Positions 31,045 through 39,276 of a stretch of 64,000 bases of DNA are shown here, one piece after another (the first letter of the stretch is position 1; each line of letters opens with the position of its first letter). The position numbers were made by a program, and so were the translations under genes. The DNA comes from Pseudoalteromonas viridis (GTDB lineage Bacteria; Pseudomonadota; Gammaproteobacteria; Enterobacterales; Alteromonadaceae), in contig NZ_CP072425.1 of assembly GCF_017742995.1 (NCBI RefSeq), positions 3,729,001 to 3,793,000 of the forward strand, given 5' to 3'. The notes beneath the pieces are model-generated. The model ran no database searches. It was not told the origin of the DNA and saw only the letters and a list, made by a program, of their open reading frames with translations.

Positions 31045-34000
31045 CTATTCGATCTCATTTAACGCATTGGTGATCCGTTTGGCCGAAATCGGATAAGGCG
31101 TTCCTAGTGTTTGAGCAAATAAAGACACCCGAAGTTCCTGCTGCATCCAGAAAATCTCATCAAGTGCCGCAGGCATAGGGATCCCTTTTGGTTGTTTGTT
31201 ACATTTATCGGTATAGGCCGCCGCCACTTTTTCCAGTTCCAGTACACACAAGCGGTCGCGGTTAGGGTCAACAGGCAGTTTTTCCAGGCGTTTTTCAATG
31301 GCTTTCATATAGCGCAGTAAGTCTGGCAATTTGTGCGCCCCATGCTGGCTGACAAACCCTTTGAAGATCAGGCTTTCCAGCTGAGACTTGATATCTCCGT
31401 GCGCGGTGATCATGGTTAAATCAACCCGCCCTTTCATGCGCTTGTTGATGCTGTGCGCAATACTGAGCACCTGCTCTACCGCCGACGCAATATCTACCAC
31501 TTTGTCTCCAAGCTCAGCCCGGACATATTCTTTGGCTTTTTCAAAGTCCTGCTCAGAGCGGATCGCGGTGTAATCTCCCAGTAAGGCATCTATTCCCGCT
31601 GCAGTACAATCGTCGATCAGGTCGTTAATTTTACCAAACGGATTAAAATACAGCCCCAGCTTTGCTTTATTTGGCAAATGCTGTTGTAAATATTTCACCG
31701 GTGAGGGCACGTTCAGCATCACCAGTCGACGCAAACCGAGGCGATGCGCCTGTTGTGCCTTTAGCGGATGGTCAAATAAACTGATTGAGGTGCTTTGCTT
31801 GTTATCTACCAGCGCCGGGAAAGCCTTGATCTCATAGCCGCCCTGCTTTTTGGTGTATTCCACAGGCAGGTCACCAAACGACCACTGCGTCAGCCCCTCC
31901 TGCTCTATGCCCTCTTCGGCCACCTTTGATAGCGTTTGCGTGACCTTGCCTTGTAATTTGGCTTTGAGTGCATCGAGGTCATAGCCATGCGCAATCACCT
32001 TGTTGTGTTCGTCCAGCACCTGAAACTGCATTTTTAAGTGCGATTCCAGTGCCCCGAGATCGAACGCCTCAGCGTCAACTTTAACCCCCGTCATACGCAA
32101 CAAGCGATTGGCCAGGGCTTCAAGAAAACCGCCCTGCATCGGCTCTATGGCAGCAAGTACCGCATCGGCATAGTTGGGCGCCGGGACAAAGTTGCGTCGC
32201 AGACTTTTTGGCAGGCTCTTGATCAAAGAGCAGATCAATTCATGACGCAGTGCCGGAATATGCCAGTCAAACCCTTCATTAGCCACCTGATTAAGCAGTG
32301 GTAAGGGGATGTTCACCGTCACGCCGTCAACGGGCTGACCAGGCTCAAAATGATAACTCAAAGGCAACATCAGATTGCCCTGCTGCCACACGTCTGGATA
32401 ATCCAGCGCCGTAATGTGTGACGCTTCGTGCTGCATCAGGGCATCTCTGTCCATATGCAAAAAGCGTTTGTCGGTTTTTTTCTTCTCTTTCCACCAGTGG
32501 TTGAACGCAGCCCGGTTATTGACATCGGCCGGGATCCGCTGCTCATAAAACGCCTGCATCATATGCTCATCAACCAGAATATCCCGGCGACGCGCTTTGT
32601 TTTCCAGATCCTGAATATCTTCAATCAGGGCCTGATTGTGCTTTAAAAAGGCCTCATTTTGACCCAGTTGCTGCGCGACCAGTGCTTCTTTAATAAACAG
32701 TTCGCGACACAGCGCTGGTTCAATCTGACTGTAAACCGTACGCTTTTTGCCAACTATGATGAGGCCGTACAGGGTTTGCTGTTCAAAGGCGATGACACAG
32801 CCCTGCTTTTTTTCCCAGTGTGGTTCACTGTAACTACGCTTAACCAGATGCTCCGCCAGCGGGGCAACCCAGTTAACATCAATCCTGGCATTAATGCGGG
32901 CATAGAGCTTACTGGTTTCTACCAGTTCAGCCGCCATCACCCACTTCGGACTTTTCTTAAACAGGCCAGAGCCCGGGAAAATATGGAACTGGCTGTTGCG
33001 CGCCCCTTTGTAGAATTTTTTCTCGTCTTTTTGACCTATGTGGCTCAACATCCCGCTGAGCAGCGCCTGGTGAATGGCTTCGAAGCTGGCGTCGTTGCCT
33101 GAGGCTTTGAGGCCCATTTCTGTACACACAGTGGTGAGCTGATAAACAATATCTTGCCACTCTCTGACCCGCATATAAGCCAAAAAGTCTTTCTGACATT
33201 GCTTTCTGAACTGGCTGCGACTGAGCGCTTCCTGCTGCTCCTCCAGATACTGCCAGAGGTTCAAAAACGCCATAAAATCCGAGTCTGGGTCTTCAAATCG
33301 ACCATGCTTTTCATCCGCAGCACCGCGTTTTTCCTGCGGCCTTTCTCTGGGGTCCTGAATCGACAGTGCCGCTGCGATAATGATCACCTCACGCAAAGCA
33401 CCCAAAGGAGCTGATGCCAGTACCATACGGGCCAGGCGCGGATCTATCGGTAAGCGGCTGAGCTTGCGTCCGGTCTGGGTCAGTGCGGTTTGCTCACGTC
33501 TGGCGGCAGGTTTAACGGCCCCCAACTCTTCAAGCAAGGTAACACCATCTGTAATGTTGCGGTTATCGGGTGCTTGCACAAACGGAAAACGCTTGATGTC
33601 ACCGAGGCCCAGCGCCAGCATTTGCAAAATAACCGATGCCAAGTTGGTGCGCAGAATTTCCGGATCGGTAAATTCAGGTCGGCCAAGGAAATCTTCTTCT
33701 GAATACAATCGGATACACACACCTGCCGCAACCCGGCCACAGCGACCCATACGCTGATTGGCACTGGCCTGAGAAACGGCCTCAATCGGCAATCGCTGTA
33801 CTTTAGTACGGGCGCTGTAGCGGCTGATCCGCGCCGTGCCCGGGTCGATAACATAGCGGATCCCAGGTACCGTCAGTGAGGTTTCGGCCACGTTGGTTGA
33901 CAGCACAATACGACGATGGCTGTGGGCGGCAAAAATGCGATTTTGCTCGGCATTCGACAAACGGGCATACAAAGGCAGGATCTCAACCCCTTTGAGGTTA

Positions 34001-34929
34001 CGCTTACTCAGCGCATCCGCCGTATCGCGAATTTCCCGCTCGCCATTCATAAAGATCAGGATGTCTCCGGGGCCTTCTGCACACAGCTCGTCTACGGCAT
34101 CGAAGATCCCCTGTAGCTGGTCGTTTTCGGCTTCACTCTCATCCCCACTGGCATCAATCACGGGGCGATAGCGCACTTCTACCGGATAGGTACGGCCCGA
34201 TACTTCAATAATGGGCGCGTTATTAAAGTGCTTGGAAAAACGCTCCGGATCGATTGTTGCCGAGGTAATGATCACCTTCAGATCTGGGCGCTTAGGAAGC
34301 AGGTTTTTCAGATAGCCAAGGATAAAGTCGATATTCAGACTGCGCTCGTGGGCTTCATCTATGATGATGGTATCGTACTGGTTCAGGTATCTGTCTTGCT
34401 GGATCTCTGCCAGCAAAATACCGTCGGTCATTAATTTGATATAGCTCTTATCAGAGACCTGATCGCTGAAACGGATCTTAAAGCCAACCTCCTGACCAAG
34501 CTCACAATTAAGCTCCTCGGCAATCCGGTTTGACACGCTGCGTGCGGCCAGACGTCGCGGCTGAGTGTGACCAATATAGCCATCAACACCACGGCCCAGT
34601 TCCAGACAGATTTTAGGTAGCTGAGTGGTTTTACCTGAGCCGGTTTCACCCGCTACTATCACCACCTGGTTCTCGGCAATGGCTTTTTTAATGTCGTCTT
34701 TTTTCTGGCTAACCGGCAGTGACTCGGGATATTGCACCTTCGGCAGTTCAGCCAGACGCTTTACTCTAAGCGTTTTGCTGTGCTCTATGTCACGCGTTAT
34801 CTGAGTAAGTACCTTTTGTTGTTTCGCTTCGTCTTTTATTTTTTTGACGCCCTGAAGACGTTTTTTAAAGAGAAACTGATCCTTTTTGAGGCAATCCGCT
34901 ATGTTCGAATACAACGACTGCAAATCCAC
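31045..34929 (-). CDS. hrpA: ATP-dependent RNA helicase HrpA
   Basis: HrpA is a large DEAH-box helicase; in E. coli it is about 1300 aa and helps rescue stalled ribosomes on mRNA. Here the most likely start is GTG 34929 (VDLQSLYSNIADCLKKDQFLFKKRLQGVKKIKD, 1294 aa) with AACAAGG upstream; a TTG 45 bp earlier is the only longer option. Motifs: VVIVAGETGSGKTTQLPK, THTQPRRLAARS-type motif Ia (GHTQPRRLAARS), IIIDEAHERSLN (DEAH), ITSATID, NVAETSLTVPGI, QRMGRCGRV. The full-length C-terminal DUF3418 region follows. It is highly similar to E. coli HrpA throughout. Confidence 0.96.
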   Translation of the reverse strand: MDLQSLYSNIADCLKKDQFLFKKRLQGVKKIKDEAKQQKVLTQITRDIEHSKTLRVKRLAELPKVQYPESLPVSQKKDDIKKAIAENQVVIVAGETGSGKTTQLPKICLELGRGVDGYIGHTQPRRLAARSVSNRIAEELNCELGQEVGFKIRFSDQVSDKSYIKLMTDGILLAEIQQDRYLNQYDTIIIDEAHERSLNIDFILGYLKNLLPKRPDLKVIITSATIDPERFSKHFNNAPIIEVSGRTYPVEVRYRPVIDASGDESEAENDQLQGIFDAVDELCAEGPGDILIFMNGEREIRDTADALSKRNLKGVEILPLYARLSNAEQNRIFAAHSHRRIVLSTNVAETSLTVPGIRYVIDPGTARISRYSARTKVQRLPIEAVSQASANQRMGRCGRVAAGVCIRLYSEEDFLGRPEFTDPEILRTNLASVILQMLALGLGDIKRFPFVQAPDNRNITDGVTLLEELGAVKPAARREQTALTQTGRKLSRLPIDPRLARMVLASAPLGALREVIIIAAALSIQDPRERPQEKRGAADEKHGRFEDPDSDFMAFLNLWQYLEEQQEALSRSQFRKQCQKDFLAYMRVREWQDIVYQLTTVCTEMGLKASGNDASFEAIHQALLSGMLSHIGQKDEKKFYKGARNSQFHIFPGSGLFKKSPKWVMAAELVETSKLYARINARIDVNWVAPLAEHLVKRSYSEPHWEKKQGCVIAFEQQTLYGLIIVGKKRTVYSQIEPALCRELFIKEALVAQQLGQNEAFLKHNQALIEDIQDLENKARRRDILVDEHMMQAFYEQRIPADVNNRAAFNHWWKEKKKTDKRFLHMDRDALMQHEASHITALDYPDVWQQGNLMLPLSYHFEPGQPVDGVTVNIPLPLLNQVANEGFDWHIPALRHELICSLIKSLPKSLRRNFVPAPNYADAVLAAIEPMQGGFLEALANRLLRMTGVKVDAEAFDLGALESHLKMQFQVLDEHNKVIAHGYDLDALKAKLQGKVTQTLSKVAEEGIEQEGLTQWSFGDLPVEYTKKQGGYEIKAFPALVDNKQSTSISLFDHPLKAQQAHRLGLRRLVMLNVPSPVKYLQQHLPNKAKLGLYFNPFGKINDLIDDCTAAGIDALLGDYTAIRSEQDFEKAKEYVRAELGDKVVDIASAVEQVLSIAHSINKRMKGRVDLTMITAHGDIKSQLESLIFKGFVSQHGAHKLPDLLRYMKAIEKRLEKLPVDPNRDRLCVLELEKVAAAYTDKCNKQPKGIPMPAALDEIFWMQQELRVSLFAQTLGTPYPISAKRITNALNEIE

Positions 34930-35109
34930 TACACGACACCTTGTTACTGAGAAAATCGTCGCGTAGTCTAACAAAAAGCATGCAGTCAGCCCAGTCCCTT
35001 TGACGGGGGCTGTGTACTAAATTAGCGCAGGTAAATTCGTCTATACAACGAGTGGGCTGAACAAAGTACCAGGCACACCCGCCGATAGGTCTGGCGAGTA
35101 GTTCAACAC

Positions 35110-35538
35110 TCAGACAAAGCGATGTCCCGATTCATAGGTATCGTGGAGGTGCTTATCAATGGCATAAAGCACATGAGTACGGCTGATCACCCCAACCAGC
35201 CGACAATCGCTGTCACAGACCGGATAAATTTTCGGCTTGTCCGCCGTCATTCTGTCTGCCAGTTTTAAAATGCTGTCATCCGGGCTGACACACAATGGCT
35301 CGGCATTCATTACATCAGCCACTATGCTGTGTGATTCGTTCTGATAAGTAGCTTCGAGCATAGTGCGGATACAATCTTGCTCGGATAAAAAGCCCACCAC
35401 GCGTTGCATGTCATCAATCACCGGGCCTCCGGACTGACCACTTTGCAGTAATTTTTCCACTGCGGATTCGATGCGCATGTCCGCTTTAAAGGTCACCGGA
35501 CGATGATTCAGATAGTCTGCTACTTTGACAGATTGCAT
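35110..35538 (-). CDS. CBS-domain pair protein
   Basis: A 142-aa protein made of two CBS motifs: VADYLNHRPVTFKADMRIESAVEKLLQSGQSGGPVIDDMQRVVGFLSEQDCI and VADVMNAEPLCVSPDDSILKLADRMTADKPKIYPVCDSDCRLVGVISRTHVL. CBS pairs bind adenosine nucleotides and sense energy state. It stands alone with a GGGGA ribosome-binding site. Its target, if any, is not adjacent. Confidence 0.92.
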   Translation of the reverse strand: MQSVKVADYLNHRPVTFKADMRIESAVEKLLQSGQSGGPVIDDMQRVVGFLSEQDCIRTMLEATYQNESHSIVADVMNAEPLCVSPDDSILKLADRMTADKPKIYPVCDSDCRLVGVISRTHVLYAIDKHLHDTYESGHRFV

Positions 35539-35625
35539 ATTTCATTCCCCTAAAAAAACACCAGCTTCATATTAAATAGTAGCTGGCGTTACAAAAATTG
35601 CCTAAGTTTGCAAACCTTAAGCACA

Positions 35626-36675
35626 CTATTTAGAGGTGTCTTTGTCCTCAAAAATACCCACATAGGTAGGCTGAGTGTTGGACTTGCTGGCCCGATACAT
35701 GCCCTTGGTGTTAAATGGCATACTGATATTGCCCTCGGCATCTAGAATAATCACACCGCCGGTTCCGCCCGCGCGTAACATAGGACCAAAAATTACGTCC
35801 TGCCCGGCTTGCGCCACGGATTTGTCCTGATACTGCACCCGCGCGCAGATATCAACGGCTACGTTATAGCGAATAAAGTACTCACCATGCCCGGTTGCTG
35901 ACACCGCACAAGACTCATTGTCTGCAAAGGTCCCTGCGCCAATAATCGGCGAGTCACCAACACGACCAAATCGTTTTGCTGTCATACCGCCGGTCGAAGT
36001 GCCTGCGGCCAGGTTGCCCTGTTTGTCCAGCGCAACGGCCCCCACTGTGCCCATTTTATATTGCTGCGGCAACTGTTGATGCTGTGCCTGATAGTCTTTA
36101 CTGCTCTGCTCGGCTTGATCCAGTTTCTTGCGCGCTTTTTGCCAGGCTTCATAACGATGCGGCGTGTCAAAATAGTCATTGTTAACAAACGACATACCTT
36201 CACGCTTGGCAAACTCCTCGGCGCCTTCGCCACTGAGCATCACATGCACCGATTTCTCCATGACCGCTTTGGCCAGCTCGATAGGATTTTTAACGTGTTT
36301 AACACCGGCAACCGCGCCGGCCTGACGGTCTCGTCCATCCATGATCGACGCGTCCAGCTCATGGGTCCCTTCATAAGTATAAACCGCACCTTTTCCGGCA
36401 TTAAAAAACGGCGAATTTTCCAATATCTTAATTGCCGCAGTGATGGCATCCAGACTCTCACCACCTTGCTCTAACACGGCGTAGCCCTGCTCGACAGCTG
36501 ACTGTAAAGTTTGTCGATATGCATGCTCCTGCTCGGGGGTAAATTTTGACCTTTCAATGGTGCCGGCACCACCATGAATAGCAATGGCAATAGGTGTCTC
36601 AGGTTCGACTGCAAAAGCGGGGTGTACCGCGCTCAGGGCGGCGAATAAGGCTGAGGTGATAAGTATACGGCGCAT
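35626..36675 (-). CDS. Isoaspartyl peptidase/L-asparaginase, Ntn-hydrolase type, secreted
   Basis: A 349-aa precursor from ATG 36675 (MRRILITSALFAALSAVHPAFA, a clear signal peptide; AGGA just upstream). The IaaA/type-2 asparaginase fold is shown by IAIHGGAGTIER, LENSPFFNAGKGAVYTYEGTHELDASIMDG, the autocleavage site KMGTVGAVALDKQGNLAAGTSTGGM (nucleophile Thr of GTVGAVA), GRVGDSPIIGAGTFAD and ATGHGEYF. It should self-cleave into two subunits and remove isoaspartyl residues or degrade beta-aspartyl peptides in the periplasm. A strong terminator separates it from SapC, so it is not in the halogenase operon. Confidence 0.93.
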   Translation of the reverse strand: MRRILITSALFAALSAVHPAFAVEPETPIAIAIHGGAGTIERSKFTPEQEHAYRQTLQSAVEQGYAVLEQGGESLDAITAAIKILENSPFFNAGKGAVYTYEGTHELDASIMDGRDRQAGAVAGVKHVKNPIELAKAVMEKSVHVMLSGEGAEEFAKREGMSFVNNDYFDTPHRYEAWQKARKKLDQAEQSSKDYQAQHQQLPQQYKMGTVGAVALDKQGNLAAGTSTGGMTAKRFGRVGDSPIIGAGTFADNESCAVSATGHGEYFIRYNVAVDICARVQYQDKSVAQAGQDVIFGPMLRAGGTGGVIILDAEGNISMPFNTKGMYRASKSNTQPTYVGIFEDKDTSK

Positions 36676-36750
36676 GTTGAGTTCCTGTTGTTCTTTTATT
36701 ATTGAACCAAGTTGCCGGAACTGAATTTCGAATACAAAAAAAAGCGACAA

Positions 36751-36774
36751 AAAAAGCGCCCTTGGGCGCTTTTT
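36751..36774 (-). terminator. Intrinsic terminator after SapC
   Basis: The stem AAAAAGCGCCC / GGGCGCTTTTT is followed on the minus strand by more T (the plus strand shows A-runs at 36736-36755). It lies 23 bp past the SapC stop and insulates the asparaginase gene. Confidence 0.9.
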
Positions 36775-36797
36775 AACAATAGAAAGTCATTATTGAC

Positions 36798-37508
36798 TTA
36801 GCTTGCCTGACGCTTTGCTTTCAGACGAGCCAGACGGCCAACCTGATGTGTAGAAGTCAGGAAAGAGAAGATTGGTGCCAGGTAACCACGCTTACGTAGT
36901 TCCAGGTAAGCTTCGTCGCTCAGCTCGTTCAGCTTACGCTCGTCTACCAGGTAAATACCGTTGATGTCTTTCTTCTCACCAGCGATTTCAACTGTCAGAG
37001 TTTGTTGTACAAGTAGCTCTTTTTCAGCCAGATACTGAGTGAAAGCTTCAGTAACACGAGAAAACTCGATGTAGTTAACCAGTGCTTCTTTGCGGCGCTC
37101 CAGGTACTCAGTTTCTTTGCCATCTGCAAACAAGGCGTTGCCTTCTTCTTCACCTACCAACGGGCTGGCTTCGTCAATAACGATGCCGTACTGGTCTTGC
37201 TCTGGGTGCTTAACCAGACCAAACGGGTAACGAGATGCTGCCAGTGGTGCGATACCTGCAGTCCATTCGCCATCCTGTACAAACAGGTTCTCACCTGGCT
37301 CAAGGCCAAATAAAGCCACCGCCTGATACTGACCGCTTTCAGTGTTCTTAACAAATGCCATCGGGAATTCAGTCGCAACACGTGCAAACTCGTGTGCAAC
37401 AACCGGGATCAAGTGCTGAGATTTCAAAAATTCTACGTTAATGCCATTTTTTACTTTGATGTTGGCATGTTTCTCGTTGTGTAAAGGCTGCACTTGTTGC
37501 TCCGCCAT
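36798..37508 (-). CDS. SapC family protein
   Basis: A 236-aa protein from ATG 37508 (MAEQQVQPLHNEKHANIKV) with GGAG upstream. It matches the SapC family: HLIPVVAHEFARVATEFPMAFVKN, YQAVALFGLEPGENLFVQDGEW, YPFGLVKHPEQDQYGIVIDE, and the C-terminal YLELRKRGYLAPIFSFLTSTHQVGRLARLK. No enzymatic motif is recognisable. In Alteromonadales, Caulobacter and Xanthomonas SapC genes recur next to tryptophan-halogenase-like genes and TonB-dependent receptors, as here. Its role in that setting is unknown. Confidence 0.9.
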   Translation of the reverse strand: MAEQQVQPLHNEKHANIKVKNGINVEFLKSQHLIPVVAHEFARVATEFPMAFVKNTESGQYQAVALFGLEPGENLFVQDGEWTAGIAPLAASRYPFGLVKHPEQDQYGIVIDEASPLVGEEEGNALFADGKETEYLERRKEALVNYIEFSRVTEAFTQYLAEKELLVQQTLTVEIAGEKKDINGIYLVDERKLNELSDEAYLELRKRGYLAPIFSFLTSTHQVGRLARLKAKRQAS

Positions 37509-37594
37509 AATACTGCTCCGTTTTTTCATAAAGTTGTTATTTATATGTGTCCAAGGCTATAGCTTTTCAAGTTAAAAGAAAAGAAATATTGTGG

Positions 37595-39136
37595 TTAAAT
37601 TCTTTGAAAGCCATATCTTGCTGCTTTTGCAACCAGCTTGCTGTGCGTTTCTAACATTGCTACAGCTTTTTGTTGTTGCTGGGACACCAGGTTAATCATA
37701 CCTTCCTGTTGTGACACTTTTTGTGGCGAAGGATACTTGCACCGACTGGGATAGTTCATGCCGTATAAAACATAAAGGTGATTCTCTAGCCTGAATACAT
37801 CTAAGCTACTGACAAAGTCATACTCATTCGGAATATCGCTTCGCCATAGTGCCAGTTTATGTTGCAGTGAATCCGGGATTGTTTCTAGGGCACGATTCAT
37901 GCGCCAAAACTCGCTATCATCTCGATTGGAGATACAATAATGAAGTTTGATAAAATCAACAATTGACTGCCAGGTATGGGACATATGCTGATTAAATTGC
38001 TGCGCAATTGCCGGCATGTCCTCACGCTGCTCAGGTAACCGTTTTGAGAGCATCCTGGCGGCCAAATCAAACACCAGCAGCCCGGTCGCCTCCAGCGGCT
38101 CAACAAACCCTTGTGACAACCCAATGCCGATACAGTTTTTCACCCAGGCTTGCGCTCGATAACCCACCTGCATTTTTATCAACCGAGATTCGACAACGTC
38201 TTCAGATCTGCCAAGGTAAGCAGACAGATCACGATGTGCCTGCTCATGGCTGGTAAACTGATCGCTATAAACGTGGCCAACGCCTTTGCGGGTCTGCAAT
38301 CCTATATCCCAGATCCACCCTGCCTGTTGTGCTGTTGAAATAGTATAAGGCGGCACCTCTTGCTCGCGCTCATAAGGCACCTGTGTGACCACCGCATGAT
38401 TGGCAAAGAGCACGTCACTCTTATCAATAAAGGGGGTATTCAGCGCTTTGCCAAGTAATAAAGACTGGAAGCCACTGCAATCAATAAACAGGTCGCCCTC
38501 CAGCAGAGGGCCCTGCTTTAGCTGTAAGCCTGAGATGGACCCATCCAACGCCAGCTCTACCGACTCGACGTCATCTTGGATATACTTGACCTGACGGTTG
38601 TCAATGGCATGTTTGGCAAGCAATGCCGAGAATTTCCCCGCATCAAGGTGAAAAGCATAATTAATCAAACGCTCATATTCCGCATTGGTGATCAACTTAG
38701 GCGCTCTATTTTCTAATGCGATATGTGTTTGAATAGATACGCTTTGATCAAAGCGCTCCCTGGCCCCTGGTAGCTGATGCAGCCAGTACGGCAATAGATT
38801 AACCCCGTTGACATTGGGGTCGTCAAATGGGTGAAAATAGCAGTGGGGCTGCCCGTTAACAGGTTTGTTCCAGCCAACAAAATGGATACCATTTTTGAAG
38901 GTTGCGTCGCACAGGCGGAACATGTCCGACTCATGGATCCCAAACTTCTTCAGGCTATCGACAATAACAGGTACAGTGCCCTCTCCGACCCCTATTGTAG
39001 GAATACTTGGAGACTCAACCAATGTAATGACCACATCTTCGGACACATCTGCAGCCAAATGATTCGCAGCCAGCCAGCCCGCAGTCCCACCACCAACAAT
39101 GACTATACGTTTAATTTTAGCTTCTGCATTATGCAC
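37595..39136 (-). CDS. Flavin-dependent tryptophan-halogenase-like protein
   Basis: A 513-aa FAD-dependent halogenase-fold protein. FAD site IVIVGGGTAGWLAANHLA (GGGTAGW at 15-21), ATFKNGIHFVGW with the catalytic Lys81 (PrnA Lys79 equivalent), LFIDCSGFQSLL, and FVEPLEATG holding the catalytic Glu near 345. The WxWxIP block that suppresses monooxygenase activity is altered: WIWDIGL at 274-280, with Gly instead of Pro. Adjacent SapC and TBDR genes form the recurring cluster. The related enzyme BrvH, also beside a TBDR, brominates indole, so free tryptophan need not be the substrate. No flavin reductase gene is visible nearby. Confidence 0.88.
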   Translation of the reverse strand: MHNAEAKIKRIVIVGGGTAGWLAANHLAADVSEDVVITLVESPSIPTIGVGEGTVPVIVDSLKKFGIHESDMFRLCDATFKNGIHFVGWNKPVNGQPHCYFHPFDDPNVNGVNLLPYWLHQLPGARERFDQSVSIQTHIALENRAPKLITNAEYERLINYAFHLDAGKFSALLAKHAIDNRQVKYIQDDVESVELALDGSISGLQLKQGPLLEGDLFIDCSGFQSLLLGKALNTPFIDKSDVLFANHAVVTQVPYEREQEVPPYTISTAQQAGWIWDIGLQTRKGVGHVYSDQFTSHEQAHRDLSAYLGRSEDVVESRLIKMQVGYRAQAWVKNCIGIGLSQGFVEPLEATGLLVFDLAARMLSKRLPEQREDMPAIAQQFNQHMSHTWQSIVDFIKLHYCISNRDDSEFWRMNRALETIPDSLQHKLALWRSDIPNEYDFVSSLDVFRLENHLYVLYGMNYPSRCKYPSPQKVSQQEGMINLVSQQQQKAVAMLETHSKLVAKAARYGFQRI

Positions 39137-39234
39137 AACTCACCTCACTACTATGCTAAAGACCACCACGAACAGGCAAGCGAATGATGGTATTCAAAGT
39201 TATGTCTGCCCCGCTCGCTTTCTCATAGGCATAA

Positions 39235-39263
39235 AAAAGCCCCACTATTTAAGCAGGGCTTTT
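39235..39263 (-). terminator. Intrinsic terminator between TBDR and halogenase
   Basis: The stem AAAAGCCC / GGGCTTTT with a T-run on the minus strand lies about 14 bp after the TBDR stop. It may make downstream halogenase-SapC expression lower than that of the receptor. Confidence 0.75.
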
Positions 39264-39276
39264 CCAAACAACAAAA

